DNA of 45,372 nt from Candidatus Accumulibacter conexus (GTDB lineage Bacteria > Pseudomonadota > Gammaproteobacteria > Burkholderiales > Rhodocyclaceae), in assembly GCA_017592775.1 (NCBI GenBank), contig JAGFNJ010000043.1, positions 1-45,372 on the forward strand, read 5' to 3'. The notes below the pieces were generated by a model that saw only the letters and a list, made by a program, of their open reading frames with translations, was not told the origin of the DNA and did no database searches. Numbering within the stretch: the stretch's first letter is position 1; every line of letters begins with the position of its first letter. The position numbers were made by a program, and so were the translations under genes. This document shows positions 32,116-41,924 of the stretch, one piece after another.

Positions 32116-32451
32116 ATGCGGTTGAATCGTCGCATCCCGTCGCGGGTGCTGCTGTGGGCGGCCATCGCGGTCGCCGGTCTGCCGCCGGTACAGGCGCAGG
32201 AGTATCGCCGTGATGGCTCGGTGCGTCCGGACCGGGTGCTGTCGCCCGATGAAAGCGTCGGCGAGCCGGCGCTCTCGCCGGCGGCAGTCCGTCCGGACAA
32301 GGCCCTGGCACCCGATCGGACCGATTCCGGACCGGTGTCGTCGCCGGGCGCGGTGCGGCCCGACAGGGCGCTCGCGCCCGACGAGACCGACGCTGCACCG
32401 GTGCTCTCTCCCGACGCGGTGCCGGCGGATCCGGCGTTGCCGCCCGACTAG
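32116..32451 (+). CDS. Small secreted protein built of 22-residue repeats
   Basis: A 111-residue protein. GGAGGAGGAG just before the ATG is a strong ribosome-binding site. The signal peptide is NRRIPSRVLLWAAIAVAGLP, with cleavage expected near VQAQ. The mature part is three copies of a 22-residue unit (VRPDRVLSPDESVGEPALSP, then AA) and a half copy, rich in Pro, Asp and Ala and acidic, so probably unfolded or extended. No family is recognised. It is convergent with the hydrolase gene, and both stop codons share the palindrome CTAG at 32448-32451. Confidence 0.75.
   Translation: MRLNRRIPSRVLLWAAIAVAGLPPVQAQEYRRDGSVRPDRVLSPDESVGEPALSPAAVRPDKALAPDRTDSGPVSSPGAVRPDRALAPDETDAAPVLSPDAVPADPALPPD
32221..32451 (+). 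repeat. 66-bp tandem repeat coding the 22-residue units
   Basis: Units lie at 32221-32286, 32287-32352 and 32353-32418, with a partial unit to 32451. Each begins GTGCG or GTCCG for Val-Arg-Pro-Asp. Third positions vary while the residues V-R-P-D-x-x-L-x-P-D stay, which suggests selection on protein. Confidence 0.85.
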
Positions 32452-33145
32452 CCGGCCGCCGGGGTGACGGCGGCGGTTGCCGGGCTGGCGGCGGGCAGGC
32501 GGTCGATGAACCAGCGCGCGGTGGCGCGCGCGACCAGTTCGAAAGCCGCTGCCGAAGTGGGCGAGTCGGCTTGGGCGGCCAGGGTTCGCAGCTCGTGCGG
32601 GCAGGCCAGTTCGCGCAGCGCGCGGCGGTTGCTCGTCGTGCCGCGCGCGTCGTCCTCATCGACGAGAACCAGCAGCGGCGACGCCAGCGAGCGCAGGTAG
32701 AGGGCGCCGGCGAGATCGATCAGCCCGCCGCGGCAGACGAGCGCGTAGATTTCGTGGTCGCGCAGCGCGGCGACGCGCAGCACCACCGGCGAGCAGTCGC
32801 CGCCGGCGCTGAGGCCGATCGGCAGCGTCGGCAGTTCGCCCAGCAGCATCCGCTGCTTGAGCAGCGCGAGGCCGTCGAGCAGACGCCGGGCGAGCAGCGA
32901 GACGTTGTGCTGCAGGTCGGCGAAGCGCTCCTCCGCCGGCGTCAGCAGGTCCAGCGTCAGCGTGCCGATGCCGGCGTGCTGGAGGATGACGGCGAGGGCG
33001 TCGTCGCGTGCTGCCGGATCCGGTCCGGCGTGGGTCAGGACGACCAGCGCCGACAGCCGCTGCGGCAGCGTCAGCAATCCCTGCAGCGATCCGTGACCGG
33101 CGGCAAGCGCGATCGGCGTCTGGCCCGGGAAGGCGAGTGCGCCGG

Positions 33146-33149
<4 letters not shown>
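32448..33149 (-). CDS. Alpha/beta-hydrolase fold protein coupled to amrS
   Basis: A 233-residue protein starting at TTG 33149, overlapping the amrS stop (TTGA). It has a nucleophile elbow-like PIGLSAGGDCSPVVL, then VLVDEDDARGTT where the acid would sit, and a Leu/Ala-rich hydrolase core (LVVLTHAGPDPAARDDALAV). It resembles dienelactone-hydrolase-type or phosphoribosyl-transferase-linked hydrolases seen in similar operons. The His of a triad is not obvious. The substrate is unknown. It is the last gene of amrB-amrA-amrS-hydrolase, so it may work with that system. Confidence 0.65.
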
Positions 33150-34239
<1,090 letters not shown>

Positions 34240-34255
<16 letters not shown>

Positions 34256-34797
34256 TTGCGTACTCCGTAGCGGGCGAGGCGGATTTCCGGATGCCAGAAG
34301 TCGGCCGGCAGCCCCGCCTTGAGCTTCAGTTGGGCGAGGAACTGGCGCGGGTCGGGGAGTGACTCCCAGACCTGCGGCAGGAAGGTGGCGCGCCGCTGCC
34401 GATAGCCCAGGACGACGCCATTGACCGCTGGTTGCAGGCGGGCGATGGCGTCCGCCTCGTCGACCACCGGGAAGGCTTCGGGCGCCGTCAGCAGCGAGAC
34501 CTCGACCCGTGTCGTGGCAAACTCGTCGGCGGTCAGCGGCGCAAAGCGGTGGTCGCGAAAGGCAGCGGCGAGCGCATTCTCGCCGACATCGACCAGCAGT
34601 GGCCGCTGCGCCTCGAGGCTGCCGATGCAGCCGCGCAACTCGCCATTGCGGGTCAGCGTGACGAAGGTGGCGCCCGGCTCGCCGAGTTCGGGCAGTTCGC
34701 TGACGGGTCGTGTCGGCAGCCCGAAGCTGTCGGCGATGGCGTTGCGGGCGGCGGTCAGCAGGGCCTCGCCGAGGCGGTCGGTGGCATCAGCGGGCAC
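34240..34797 (-). CDS. amrA: AmmeMemoRadiSam system protein A (AMMECR1 domain)
   Basis: A 185-residue AMMECR1-domain protein with the hallmark LRGCIGSLEAQRPLLVDVGE and the following NALAAAFRDHRFAPLTADEF. The GTG at 34797 is the likely start because GAGGAGG lies 8 nt upstream, inside the amrB 3' end (11-nt overlap). AMMECR1 proteins are conserved from bacteria to humans with unknown activity. Middle gene of the amr operon. Confidence 0.92.
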
Positions 34798-35611
34798 TGG
34801 CGGCCTCCTCGCTGAAACAGAAGGCACCGTAACCGACGACCCGCGAGCGATCGCCGGCGGTGTCGCCGGAGTTGCGCAGGTCGACCAGCCGCGCCCGCAG
34901 TCCGTGCCGCCGTGCGGCCAGCAGCAGGCCGTTGACCGGTGTCGCACCGCAGGCCTGCTGATGGTCGATGTCGGCGTCGAGGGCGACGATGTGCCGGGCG
35001 GTGTCGTCGTCGGTTGCCCGCGCGGCGGCGTAGGGCAGGTAGTGCGACAGATCCGAGCTGATCACGAAGAGCGTCTCGTCGCCGCCCCAGAGGCATTCGA
35101 GCACCTCCGCCACCTGTTCCGGCGAGGCGCGGCCGACGGCAAGCGGCAGCAGGCCGAAGTCGCCGAGCACGGTCTGCAGGAACGGGAGTTGCACTTCCAG
35201 CGAGTGCTCGGCGGCGTGTGCGGCGTCGCTGACGACGACCTGCGGCAGGTGGGCGATCGCCGCCGCCGCCGCCTGGTCGACGGCGACGACGCCGAGTGGG
35301 GTGGCAAAGGCGCTGGCGGCCGGCAGCGCCAGACCGTTGACCGCCACCCGGTGCGTCGGCCCGAGCAGGACGACGCGCCGGATGTCCGCGCCCGCTTCCG
35401 CCAGCGGCGCGTAGACGCTGGCAGCGATCGGTCCGGAGTAGATGTAGCCGGCATGGGGGGCGATGATCGCCTTCACGTGCCGGCCGCGGGTCGCCGCCGG
35501 CGGTGCGCTGTCAGCCAGCATCTGGCGGACGTCGCGGGCGAGGGCGGTCGCCGATCCCGGATAGAACATGCCGGCGACGGCTGCCGGGCGGGTGTGCGCT
35601 GTGGCGTGCAT
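34787..35611 (-). CDS. amrB: AmmeMemoRadiSam system protein B (Memo-like)
   Basis: A 274-residue Memo-family protein, related to extradiol dioxygenase folds. It contains AIIAPHAGYIYSGPIAASVY, HAAEHSLEVQLPFLQTVLG and ISSDLSHYLPYAAARATDDD, with the conserved His residues of the Memo metal site (His in APHAGY, EHSLE, SHY). First gene of the operon; AGGAGG precedes the ATG by 9 nt, and a GTG three nt upstream is also possible. It diverges from ispD across only 63 bp. Confidence 0.92.
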   Translation of the reverse strand: MHATAHTRPAAVAGMFYPGSATALARDVRQMLADSAPPAATRGRHVKAIIAPHAGYIYSGPIAASVYAPLAEAGADIRRVVLLGPTHRVAVNGLALPAASAFATPLGVVAVDQAAAAAIAHLPQVVVSDAAHAAEHSLEVQLPFLQTVLGDFGLLPLAVGRASPEQVAEVLECLWGGDETLFVISSDLSHYLPYAAARATDDDTARHIVALDADIDHQQACGATPVNGLLLAARRHGLRARLVDLRNSGDTAGDRSRVVGYGAFCFSEEAASAR

Positions 35612-35674
35612 CACGTTGATCCTCCTGCGCGGGTCTGGCTGCGCCGGGCCGGCGCGATAGCTTAAAATTAGCCC

Positions 35675-36391
35675 ATGTCAGCTCACTACGCAATCGTTCC
35701 CGCTGCCGGCAGCGGTTCCCGCCTCGGCGGCGAGGCGCCAAAACAGTATCAGTTGCTCGCCGGGCGGCCGCTGCTCCATCACAGTCTCGCGACGCTCTGC
35801 GACTGCCGCTCGATCGAGCGGGTCTGGGTCGTCCTCGCGCCCGACGACTGCTGGTGGCGCCACTACGACTGGACGAGTCTCGGCCACAAGCTGGAGGCCG
35901 TCTTCTGCGGCGGCGCGACGCGTGCCGAGAGTGTCGCCAACGGGCTGCGCGCCGCGGCCACCGTCGCGCTCGATGACGACTGGGTGCTGGTGCACGACGC
36001 GGCGCGCCCGTGCCTGTCGCCGGCGATGATCACCGCGCTGTGCGACGAACTCGCCGACGATGCCGTCGGCGGCCTGCTGGCGGTGCCGGTGGCCGACACG
36101 CTGAAGCGTGCAGACAGCGGCCAGCGCGTCGCCCGCAGCGAGCCCCGCGACGACCTCTGGCAGGCGCAGACGCCGCAGATGTTCCGCTACGGTCTGCTGA
36201 CCCGGGTCCTCGCCGAACACCCGGGTGGCACCGACGAGGCGTCGGCGGTCGAGGCGGCCGGCCTGCGGCCGCGGCTGGTGCGCGGCGACGCCAGCAACCT
36301 CAAGGTGACCTTCGCCGGAGACCTGCGGCTGGCGGCAATGATCCTGCAGGTGCAGGTGCAGGCGCAGGCGCAGGCGAGGTGGGGCGAATGA
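35675..36391 (+). CDS. ispD: 2-C-methyl-D-erythritol 4-phosphate cytidylyltransferase
   Basis: A 238-residue MEP-pathway enzyme that joins CTP and methylerythritol phosphate. The nucleotide-binding start is [20 protein letters not shown], followed by [16 protein letters not shown] and [12 protein letters not shown], all hallmark motifs. The C-terminus carries an extra [14 protein letters not shown] encoded by a hexanucleotide repeat. The ATG at 35675 follows an AT-richer stretch. ispF overlaps its stop by 4 nt, the usual ispDF arrangement. Confidence 0.96.
   Translation: MSAHYAIVPAAGSGSRLGGEAPKQYQLLAGRPLLHHSLATLCDCRSIERVWVVLAPDDCWWRHYDWTSLGHKLEAVFCGGATRAESVANGLRAAATVALDDDWVLVHDAARPCLSPAMITALCDELADDAVGGLLAVPVADTLKRADSGQRVARSEPRDDLWQAQTPQMFRYGLLTRVLAEHPGGTDEASAVEAAGLRPRLVRGDASNLKVTFAGDLRLAAMILQVQVQAQAQARWGE
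36347..36376 (+). repeat. Hexanucleotide repeat (CAGGTG/CAGGCG, five units) at the ispD 3' end
   Basis: Five CAGGYG units encode the Gln-Val/Gln-Ala tail of IspD just before ispF. Length changes by whole units keep the frame. Confidence 0.85.
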
Positions 36392-36867
36392 TCCGCGTCG
36401 GCCAGGGTTGCGACATTCACGCGCTGGTGCCCGGGCGTCGCCTGCTGCTGGGTGGCGTCGAGATCGCCCATCATTCCGGGCTGCTCGGCCACTCGGACGC
36501 CGATGTGCTGCTGCACGCGATCACCGACGCCCTGCTCGGCGCCGCCGCGCTCGGCGACATCGGACGCCACTTCCCGGACAGCGACGAGCGTCATCGCGGC
36601 GCCGACAGCCGGCAACTGCTGCGCGCCACGGCAGCGCTGCTGGTGCAGGCCGGCTGGCGGGTCGGCAACGTGGACGCGACGATCATTGCCCAGCAACCGC
36701 GCCTGGCGCCGTATCTGCCGCAGATGGTCGGCAACATCGCTGCCGACCTGCAGGTGCCGGCCGACTGCGTCAACGTCAAGGCGAAGACGGCCGAGCGGCT
36801 CGGCTTCGTCGGGCGTGGCGAGGGTATTGCCAGCGAAGCGGTGGTGCTGATCAACCGCGCGCGCTGA
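36388..36867 (+). CDS. ispF: 2-C-methyl-D-erythritol 2,4-cyclodiphosphate synthase
   Basis: A 159-residue trimeric enzyme of the MEP pathway. The zinc-site start [20 protein letters not shown] (Asp-x-His) is followed by [38 protein letters not shown] and [20 protein letters not shown]. The length is normal for the family. Coupled to ispD by ATGA. The next gene is convergent with only 12 bp between the stops. Confidence 0.97.
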   Translation: MIRVGQGCDIHALVPGRRLLLGGVEIAHHSGLLGHSDADVLLHAITDALLGAAALGDIGRHFPDSDERHRGADSRQLLRATAALLVQAGWRVGNVDATIIAQQPRLAPYLPQMVGNIAADLQVPADCVNVKAKTAERLGFVGRGEGIASEAVVLINRAR

Positions 36868-36879
36868 GGCAGCGGCGCG

Positions 36880-37947
36880 TCAGCCGCCAGCCGGTGGTCG
36901 CGACAGCCGCAGCGGCCGCGCGGCCTGCAGGCTGTTCAACCAGAGTTCGCAATCGAGGAAGGCGCCGCTGGCGGCGAGTGTGCAACGCAGGTTGCCGCTG
37001 TCGATCAGCGTTTCGCCGGGGCTGCTGGCCACTTCCAGGGCAATGCCGAACACCGTGCTGCCGTCGGCGGCGCGGCGACTGGTGCCGCGACCGCGGTAGG
37101 CGATGGCGTCGAGCGCAGCCGGCGACTGCTCGCGCCAGAACTTGCGATAGTCGCTCCAGTCCGGCCGCTGGCGGATGTCCACCGGCGCAGTGGCGAGTAC
37201 GACCTCGTTGCCCGACTGGCGCAGCGACAGCACCAGGTGCTCGCCCGGAACCAGTTCACCGAGCCAGTTGCCGGCGAACGCCGGTGCAGCGGGTTCAATG
37301 GCGCCGGGCACCGCGGCGGTTGTCGTAGGCGCCGGCAGCCGGGCGGCGTACCAGCCGGCAGCAACGGTCAGCAGCAGGCCGGCGGCGAGCAGCGTGGCGA
37401 CGGCCAGCGGGCTGCGCCGCCGACTCCGGCCGCCGGCCGCTGGGGTGGAGGTGCCCACCGCGGGCGCTCCTGCCGTCGCCGCGCCGACGCCCAGCGCCCG
37501 CAGATCGGCGACCAGGCGCTGCAGGTCGTTCTTCCAGTCGTAGGCGCGCAGCTGCCGCCAGCTGAACTCGCCGAGGCGGTCGAAGGGGGGCGGCAGCTGG
37601 CTGCAGTCAGGGGGGGCCGGCAGGTCGTCGCAGAGCAGCGGCACGATCTGCGCGCCGACCGCCAGCGCGCTCTCGACTTCGCGCCGCACCGGGTCGTCGG
37701 GATGGTTGATGCGCAGGGCGCCGTGCTCGTCGGTGGCCGCCAGCAGTTGCGGCGTCACCAGCAGCAGGAGCACCGGCCGCTCGGCGATCGCCGCGCCGAT
37801 GGCGTCACGCCAGCGGACACCGCCGCGCAGATCGTCCTTGTCGAGGAACACCTGCGCGTCACCGAACAGCGCGCCGAGGTCGCGCGCCAGCGCCGTCGCC
37901 TTGTCGCGCCCGTCCGCCGCGCGGTAGCTGATGAACAGCCGTGCCAC
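36880..37947 (-). CDS. Membrane-anchored TIR-domain protein
   Basis: A 355-residue protein in three parts. Residues 1-155 are a TIR domain: MARLFISYRAADGRDKATAL, then VFLDKDDLRGGVRWRDAIGA, then RREVESALAVGAQIVPLL, where Glu90 or Glu92 could be the NADase glutamate. A low-complexity linker (155-180) leads to one transmembrane helix (181-203, LAVATLLAAGLLLTVAAGWY). The last 150 residues lie outside the cytoplasm and match no domain I know (NWLGELVPGEHLVLSLRQSG). Bacterial TIR proteins often act in anti-phage defence through NAD loss; here a membrane sensor is plausible but unproven. The amidase gene lies 50 bp upstream on the same strand. Confidence 0.8.
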   Translation of the reverse strand: MARLFISYRAADGRDKATALARDLGALFGDAQVFLDKDDLRGGVRWRDAIGAAIAERPVLLLLVTPQLLAATDEHGALRINHPDDPVRREVESALAVGAQIVPLLCDDLPAPPDCSQLPPPFDRLGEFSWRQLRAYDWKNDLQRLVADLRALGVGAATAGAPAVGTSTPAAGGRSRRRSPLAVATLLAAGLLLTVAAGWYAARLPAPTTTAAVPGAIEPAAPAFAGNWLGELVPGEHLVLSLRQSGNEVVLATAPVDIRQRPDWSDYRKFWREQSPAALDAIAYRGRGTSRRAADGSTVFGIALEVASSPGETLIDSGNLRCTLAASGAFLDCELWLNSLQAARPLRLSRPPAGG

Positions 37948-37997
37948 CGGCGCGCTAGCCCCGCTGCCCGCACCAGCCCGCTACGGCTTGGGCGGCG

Positions 37998-38957
37998 TCA
38001 GGCATCCTTCGCCGGGCGGTGTTTCTTCGCCGACCGTGCCTTCTTCTCCGACGGCGGTTTGGCGGCAGAGCGGGCCGATCGGCTGCCGGCCGCCCCGTCT
38101 GCGGCGGCCGCCGCAGACGGGCTGAACGGCGCCGAGCGCGGAGCCGCCACTGCGGCGATGAAGGCGTTGCTCACCCAGCCCTCGACCTCGGCGTTGCTCA
38201 CCACTTCGACCAGGCTCCAGCGGTCGCGCGCCTCGAGCAGGAAGACTTCGGTGCCTTTCCGGAGCGCCGCCGCCACCGGCTCGAAGCTGGCGTCGGGACC
38301 CTTGCGGATGTTGAGGCTGCTGGCGGTGACGACGTAGCGCGGTGGCGAATCGTCCTCGCGGCCGAGGACGCGGCTCTTCAGCGCGGAGAGCGGGAAGGCG
38401 GGGCCGGGGTCGCTCTTGCGACCGGGAGCGATGTCCTCGTGCCCGAGAACGTCCTGCAGTCCGTAGTGTTCGACCAGCAGGTCGGCGAGTTCGATGGCGC
38501 GCTCGATCTGCACTTCGCTGTAGGTGTGCCAGGGCGAAACCGGGCCACCGTTGCGATGCGCCGCCAGCAGGACTTCATCCTCCGGGTAGGCCTTGCCGAA
38601 CCAGGCCTGATACTGGCTGCCGACCCGCTTCAGCAGGCCGGCGTTGTCCATCTCGACGCCGATCGAGTGGCTGTTGAGGCCGACCAGTCCGGCCCACTGG
38701 CTGACGCCGGCGTGCCAGGTGACGATGTTGAAGGGAGCGAGCTGGACGATGCGCCCGTCACGGCCGAGGACGAGGTGCGCCGAAGCGTTGCCCTGCGGTT
38801 TCCGCGTGCACAGCGATTCGACCGAGCTTTCGAGCGAGCGGCCGGCGGTGTAGTGCAGTACGAGATAGCTGGGGGTCATGACGCCACCCCGGTTCGGGGT
38901 GTCGCGATGGCTGACCTGGTCGCCGACCAGTTTGTGGTTTTCGATTCTCAGGGTCAT
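37998..38957 (-). CDS. N-acetylmuramoyl-L-alanine amidase with SH3-like domain
   Basis: A 319-residue protein. Residues 28-185 form an amidase_2/PGRP domain with zinc ligands suggested by YLVLHYTAG and GHEDIAPGRKSDPGPAF. An SH3b domain follows (SSLNIRKGPDASFEPVAAAL, then VSNAEVEGWVSNAFIAAV). The last 45 residues are Lys/Arg/Ala-rich (KKARSAKKHRPAKDA). No signal peptide is visible. The ATG at 38957, after GGCGAGGAGACACCC, is preferred to a longer frame. Possible roles are cell-wall recycling or a toxin-like wall hydrolase; the missing export signal argues for cytoplasmic use or non-classical export. Confidence 0.82.
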   Translation of the reverse strand: MTLRIENHKLVGDQVSHRDTPNRGGVMTPSYLVLHYTAGRSLESSVESLCTRKPQGNASAHLVLGRDGRIVQLAPFNIVTWHAGVSQWAGLVGLNSHSIGVEMDNAGLLKRVGSQYQAWFGKAYPEDEVLLAAHRNGGPVSPWHTYSEVQIERAIELADLLVEHYGLQDVLGHEDIAPGRKSDPGPAFPLSALKSRVLGREDDSPPRYVVTASSLNIRKGPDASFEPVAAALRKGTEVFLLEARDRWSLVEVVSNAEVEGWVSNAFIAAVAAPRSAPFSPSAAAAADGAAGSRSARSAAKPPSEKKARSAKKHRPAKDA

Positions 38958-39298
38958 GGGTGTCTCCTCGCCGGTTTCGATGGGCCGCGATGCCAAGCAT
39001 CGCGGGGATGCCCGCGGGACGCGACGCGGGCAGTGGTCAATGCTAGCACCAATGCCGCCGCGGGCCGGCATTGGTGCGCCGCTTCTGCCGCGCCAACGGG
39101 GGCTTGCTGCCGCGCGCAGATGACGCGGCGGATCGGCTCCACTGCATGGCGTCGGCGCGGGGAGCAGTGAACGCAGCACAGCGCCGTTCGGCGTTGCAGC
39201 CAAATCAGTCGTTCGAGCCCCCCATCGGCATGCGGCGGCGCGTCGCGCATGGTGGTGAACTGCTGGGACGCTTCCGCATCCAGTCCTGCAAGGTCGTC
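38958..39298. other. 341-bp region between the amidase and Fic genes, with a strong hairpin
   Basis: No gene is supported. GCACCAATGCCG (39046-39057) and CGGCATTGGTGC (39066-39077) are exact inverted repeats around CCGCGGGC, with no T-run, so it may be a terminator for the leftward Fic gene or an RNA-processing or protein-binding site. The rest shows nothing recognisable. Confidence 0.55.
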
Positions 39299-40432
39299 CT
39301 ACTTCGCTACGTCGTCAAGCTCGTAGCTGGTGCTGCGGCCACCCGCGTCCGACTTGCGCAGGACGCCCCGTGCCAGCAGATCCGTGATGTCGCGCAGGGC
39401 GGTGTCCGGCGAACATTTCGCGATCGCCGCCCATTTGCTGCTGCTGAGCTTGCCGTCAAAGCCGTCGAGCAGCCGGTTGAGCAGCTTCACCTGCCGCTCG
39501 TTCAGCGCTGCAGAACCGGGTGCAGCCCAGCGCTGCCAGAACCGCGTCTTGACCAGCACGGCGTCCAGCGTGTGCTGTGCCTGATCGACGGCGCGATGCA
39601 GCGTGGCGAGGAACCACGCGAGCCAATCGGTGACATCCAGGGATGCTTTTTGGGTGTGCTCCAGGACATCGTAGTAGGCCTTGCGCTCGCTCTGGATCTG
39701 CGCCGACAGACTGTAGAAGCGCTGCGGACTGCCATCCGCACGGGCCAGGAACAGATCGCCGACGGCACGCGCGATGCGCCCGTTGCCATCATCGAAGGGG
39801 TGCAGGGTGACAAACCACAGGTGCGCAAGCCCGGCCTTGATCAGTGGTGGCTCGTTTGACGCGCTGTTGGCCCAGGCCAGAAACCGGGCAGTTTCCGACT
39901 CCAGCCGGTCGGCGGGCGGCGCCTCGAAATGCACGCGTTGACGCCGCAGCGGCCCCGAAACCACTTGCATCGGGCCGGTGACATCGTCGCGCCAGCCGCC
40001 CACGTTGATCCGGGCGAGGCCCGAATGGCCCGTGGGGAACAAGGCAGCATGCCATTCGAACAAGCGATCCCGGGTGATCGGAGCGCTGCAGTTGGCGGTG
40101 GCGTCGAGCACCATCTCGACCACGCCTTCGGCGTGGCGGTCCACCGGTGCCAGGGCGCCGATGTCGACGCCGAGTCGGCGCGCGATCGAGGAACGCACGG
40201 ATGCGACGTCGAGTTGCTCGCCCTCGATCTCGCTCGTCTTGATGACATCCTCCGTCAACACCGACAGGCTGGCCTGGTCGCGCAGGGCGATACCGACCTC
40301 GGCCAGTCGGCCGATCAACAGACCCTGGGCGCGACTGACGTCGGCCAGTGGCTGGGCCAGCGCCGCCAGGTCGAAGCGCCACGTTGGCCAATCGCCGGCC
40401 TGCCAGATGTACGTCAAATCACCGCTTTTCAT
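39299..40432 (-). CDS. Fic-family protein (predicted AMP-transferase), self-inhibited class
   Basis: A 377-residue protein. The core motif HPFDDGNGRIAR (211-222) has His211 and the phosphate-binding GNGR. An N-terminal inhibitory helix carries TSEIEG (66-71, fits [S/T]-x-x-x-E-[G/N]), so it is a class II Fic with the autoinhibitory helix at its own N-terminus. The first 100 residues match the N-terminal domain (DUF4172-like) common in such proteins, and the C-terminus (ALNERQVKLLNRLL, then KWAAIAKCSPDTALRDITDL) is a winged helix. It probably AMPylates a protein target. A single gene, 220 bp from its neighbour. Confidence 0.9.
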   Translation of the reverse strand: MKSGDLTYIWQAGDWPTWRFDLAALAQPLADVSRAQGLLIGRLAEVGIALRDQASLSVLTEDVIKTSEIEGEQLDVASVRSSIARRLGVDIGALAPVDRHAEGVVEMVLDATANCSAPITRDRLFEWHAALFPTGHSGLARINVGGWRDDVTGPMQVVSGPLRRQRVHFEAPPADRLESETARFLAWANSASNEPPLIKAGLAHLWFVTLHPFDDGNGRIARAVGDLFLARADGSPQRFYSLSAQIQSERKAYYDVLEHTQKASLDVTDWLAWFLATLHRAVDQAQHTLDAVLVKTRFWQRWAAPGSAALNERQVKLLNRLLDGFDGKLSSSKWAAIAKCSPDTALRDITDLLARGVLRKSDAGGRSTSYELDDVAK

Positions 40433-40795
40433 GCGGAGATTATGGGCCGCATTCTCCGCGCGCGCAAGTCATTCGCCGCACAGGATGCGTCGAATGAGCG
40501 CTCGATTCACCGCACGGGATCACTGCGAGAGCGGGCGCTCGCCCGCGGAATGGGTGTCATTGGGTGCGCTTCTGGGCACCGCCCGGGCCAGCAGTGCGCC
40601 TGAGCGAGGGAGCACCGTCGGCGCCGCTCAAGCATCCACCGGCACGCGATCAGGCGCGAAATTCCGCTGCGTTTCCGCCGCCGTCGGCGATAATGCGCCC
40701 GCCGCCGGTTTCGCGGGCGTTGCTGCCGCCAGGTGCCGGCGGCACGCCGTGACCGGACCCGGGCGGCAGACGATTCCTCCGCCCCTGGAGCTGCA
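40433..40795. other. 363-bp intergenic region upstream of the YdjM-like gene
   Basis: No gene is supported on either strand. A -10-like GATAAT lies at 40689-40694 but no matching -35 is clear. GCC/GGC-rich dyads occur at several places without a T-run. Confidence 0.4.
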
Positions 40796-41881
40796 ATGGA
40801 CCCATTGACGCATGCCCTGCTCGGCGCGACGGCCGCGCAGGCGATCCTCGGCCGCCGCCTCGGTCGCCAGGTATGGCTGCCCGGTGCGCTGGGCGGCCTC
40901 CTGCCCGACGCCGACATCGTCATCCGCAGTACGGCCGATCCGTTGCTGGCGATCGAGTATCACCGCCACTTCACGCACGCCTTCGCCTTCATCCCGGTCG
41001 GCGGTGTCGTCGCCGCCTCGCCTTGGCTCGTGCAGCGGCGCTACCGTGCCGACTGGCGACCGCTGCTTGCCGCAGCGACGATCGGTTGCGCGACGCACGG
41101 GCTGCTCGATGCCTGCACGAACTACGGGACGCACCTGCTCTGGCCGTTCTCGCCGCTGCGCGTCGCCTGGCACTGGCTGACGACGATCGGCCCCTTGCTG
41201 ACGCTGGCGCTGCTCGCCGGGCTACTCGTCGCCGTGCGCCGGCAATCGCGGCTGCCGGCGGTACTGTCATTGCTGTTCGCTCTCGCCTATGTCGGCGTGG
41301 CGGCCTGGCAGCGCGAGCGTGCGCTCGATCTGCAGGCACTGATCGCTGCCGCGCGCGGCCATCCGGTGGCGCGCGCCGAGATGTTTCCGAGCGTCGGCAA
41401 TCCGATCGTCTGGCGATCGGTCTACCAGTCCGGGACGACGCTGCACAGCGATCGGCTGCGCGTCCTCGGTAGTGCGGGCAGCCATTGGAAGCCGGGCAGC
41501 ACGCTGGAACTGCTGCTCGCCGCGGATCTGCCGCCGGCGGCAGCGGCCGATCCGCGCGTGCGCCGGGACTTCGCCCGCTTCAGCTATTTCTCCGACGGCT
41601 GGGCCGCGCGCTCCGACAGCGATGCGAGCGTGATCGGTGACGCGCGCTACTCGCTCTCGCGCGATTCCTTCGAGCCGATCTGGGGAATCCGTTTCCACCC
41701 GGGCACCGCGGCACCGACCGAGTGGGTCGACCAGACGGCGCGCAATCGGGTGCCGGTCAGCGAACTCTGGCGCGAGATCAGTGGCACGGCGACGGGTTAT
41801 CGCCGCCTGCCGATGTCGGGCGGCGTGGCTGCCGGGCCGGCGGCGCGTGACCACAGTGCCGCACGGCCTGGAGCGGGTTAG
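40796..41881 (+). CDS. YdjM-like membrane-bound metal-dependent hydrolase
   Basis: A 361-residue protein. The N-terminal half matches the LexA-regulated YdjM family (DUF457): MDPLTHALLGATAAQAILGR, LPDADIVI and YHRHFTHAF, where His and Asp residues form the expected metal site, and three to four transmembrane helices (such as WLTTIGPLLTLALLAGLLVA). The C-terminal half (about 185-361) is soluble. The reaction is unknown; relatives are proposed phospholipid or DNA-damage-linked hydrolases. The start at 40796 follows CTGGAG and gives the family N-terminus. It stands alone, convergent with the mrp operon. Confidence 0.75.
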   Translation: MDPLTHALLGATAAQAILGRRLGRQVWLPGALGGLLPDADIVIRSTADPLLAIEYHRHFTHAFAFIPVGGVVAASPWLVQRRYRADWRPLLAAATIGCATHGLLDACTNYGTHLLWPFSPLRVAWHWLTTIGPLLTLALLAGLLVAVRRQSRLPAVLSLLFALAYVGVAAWQRERALDLQALIAAARGHPVARAEMFPSVGNPIVWRSVYQSGTTLHSDRLRVLGSAGSHWKPGSTLELLLAADLPPAAAADPRVRRDFARFSYFSDGWAARSDSDASVIGDARYSLSRDSFEPIWGIRFHPGTAAPTEWVDQTARNRVPVSELWREISGTATGYRRLPMSGGVAAGPAARDHSAARPGAG

Positions 41882-41924
41882 CGATTCACCGTTCGCCGGC
41901 GGCTCGCCGGCTGGGCAGCAACGC

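Noticed and set aside
31205-32659. Long minus-strand frame of 484 codons through the 21-bp repeats
   Set aside because: It covers the well-supported plus-strand repeat protein and exists because the 21-bp unit has no stop in several frames; no ribosome-binding site or family match.
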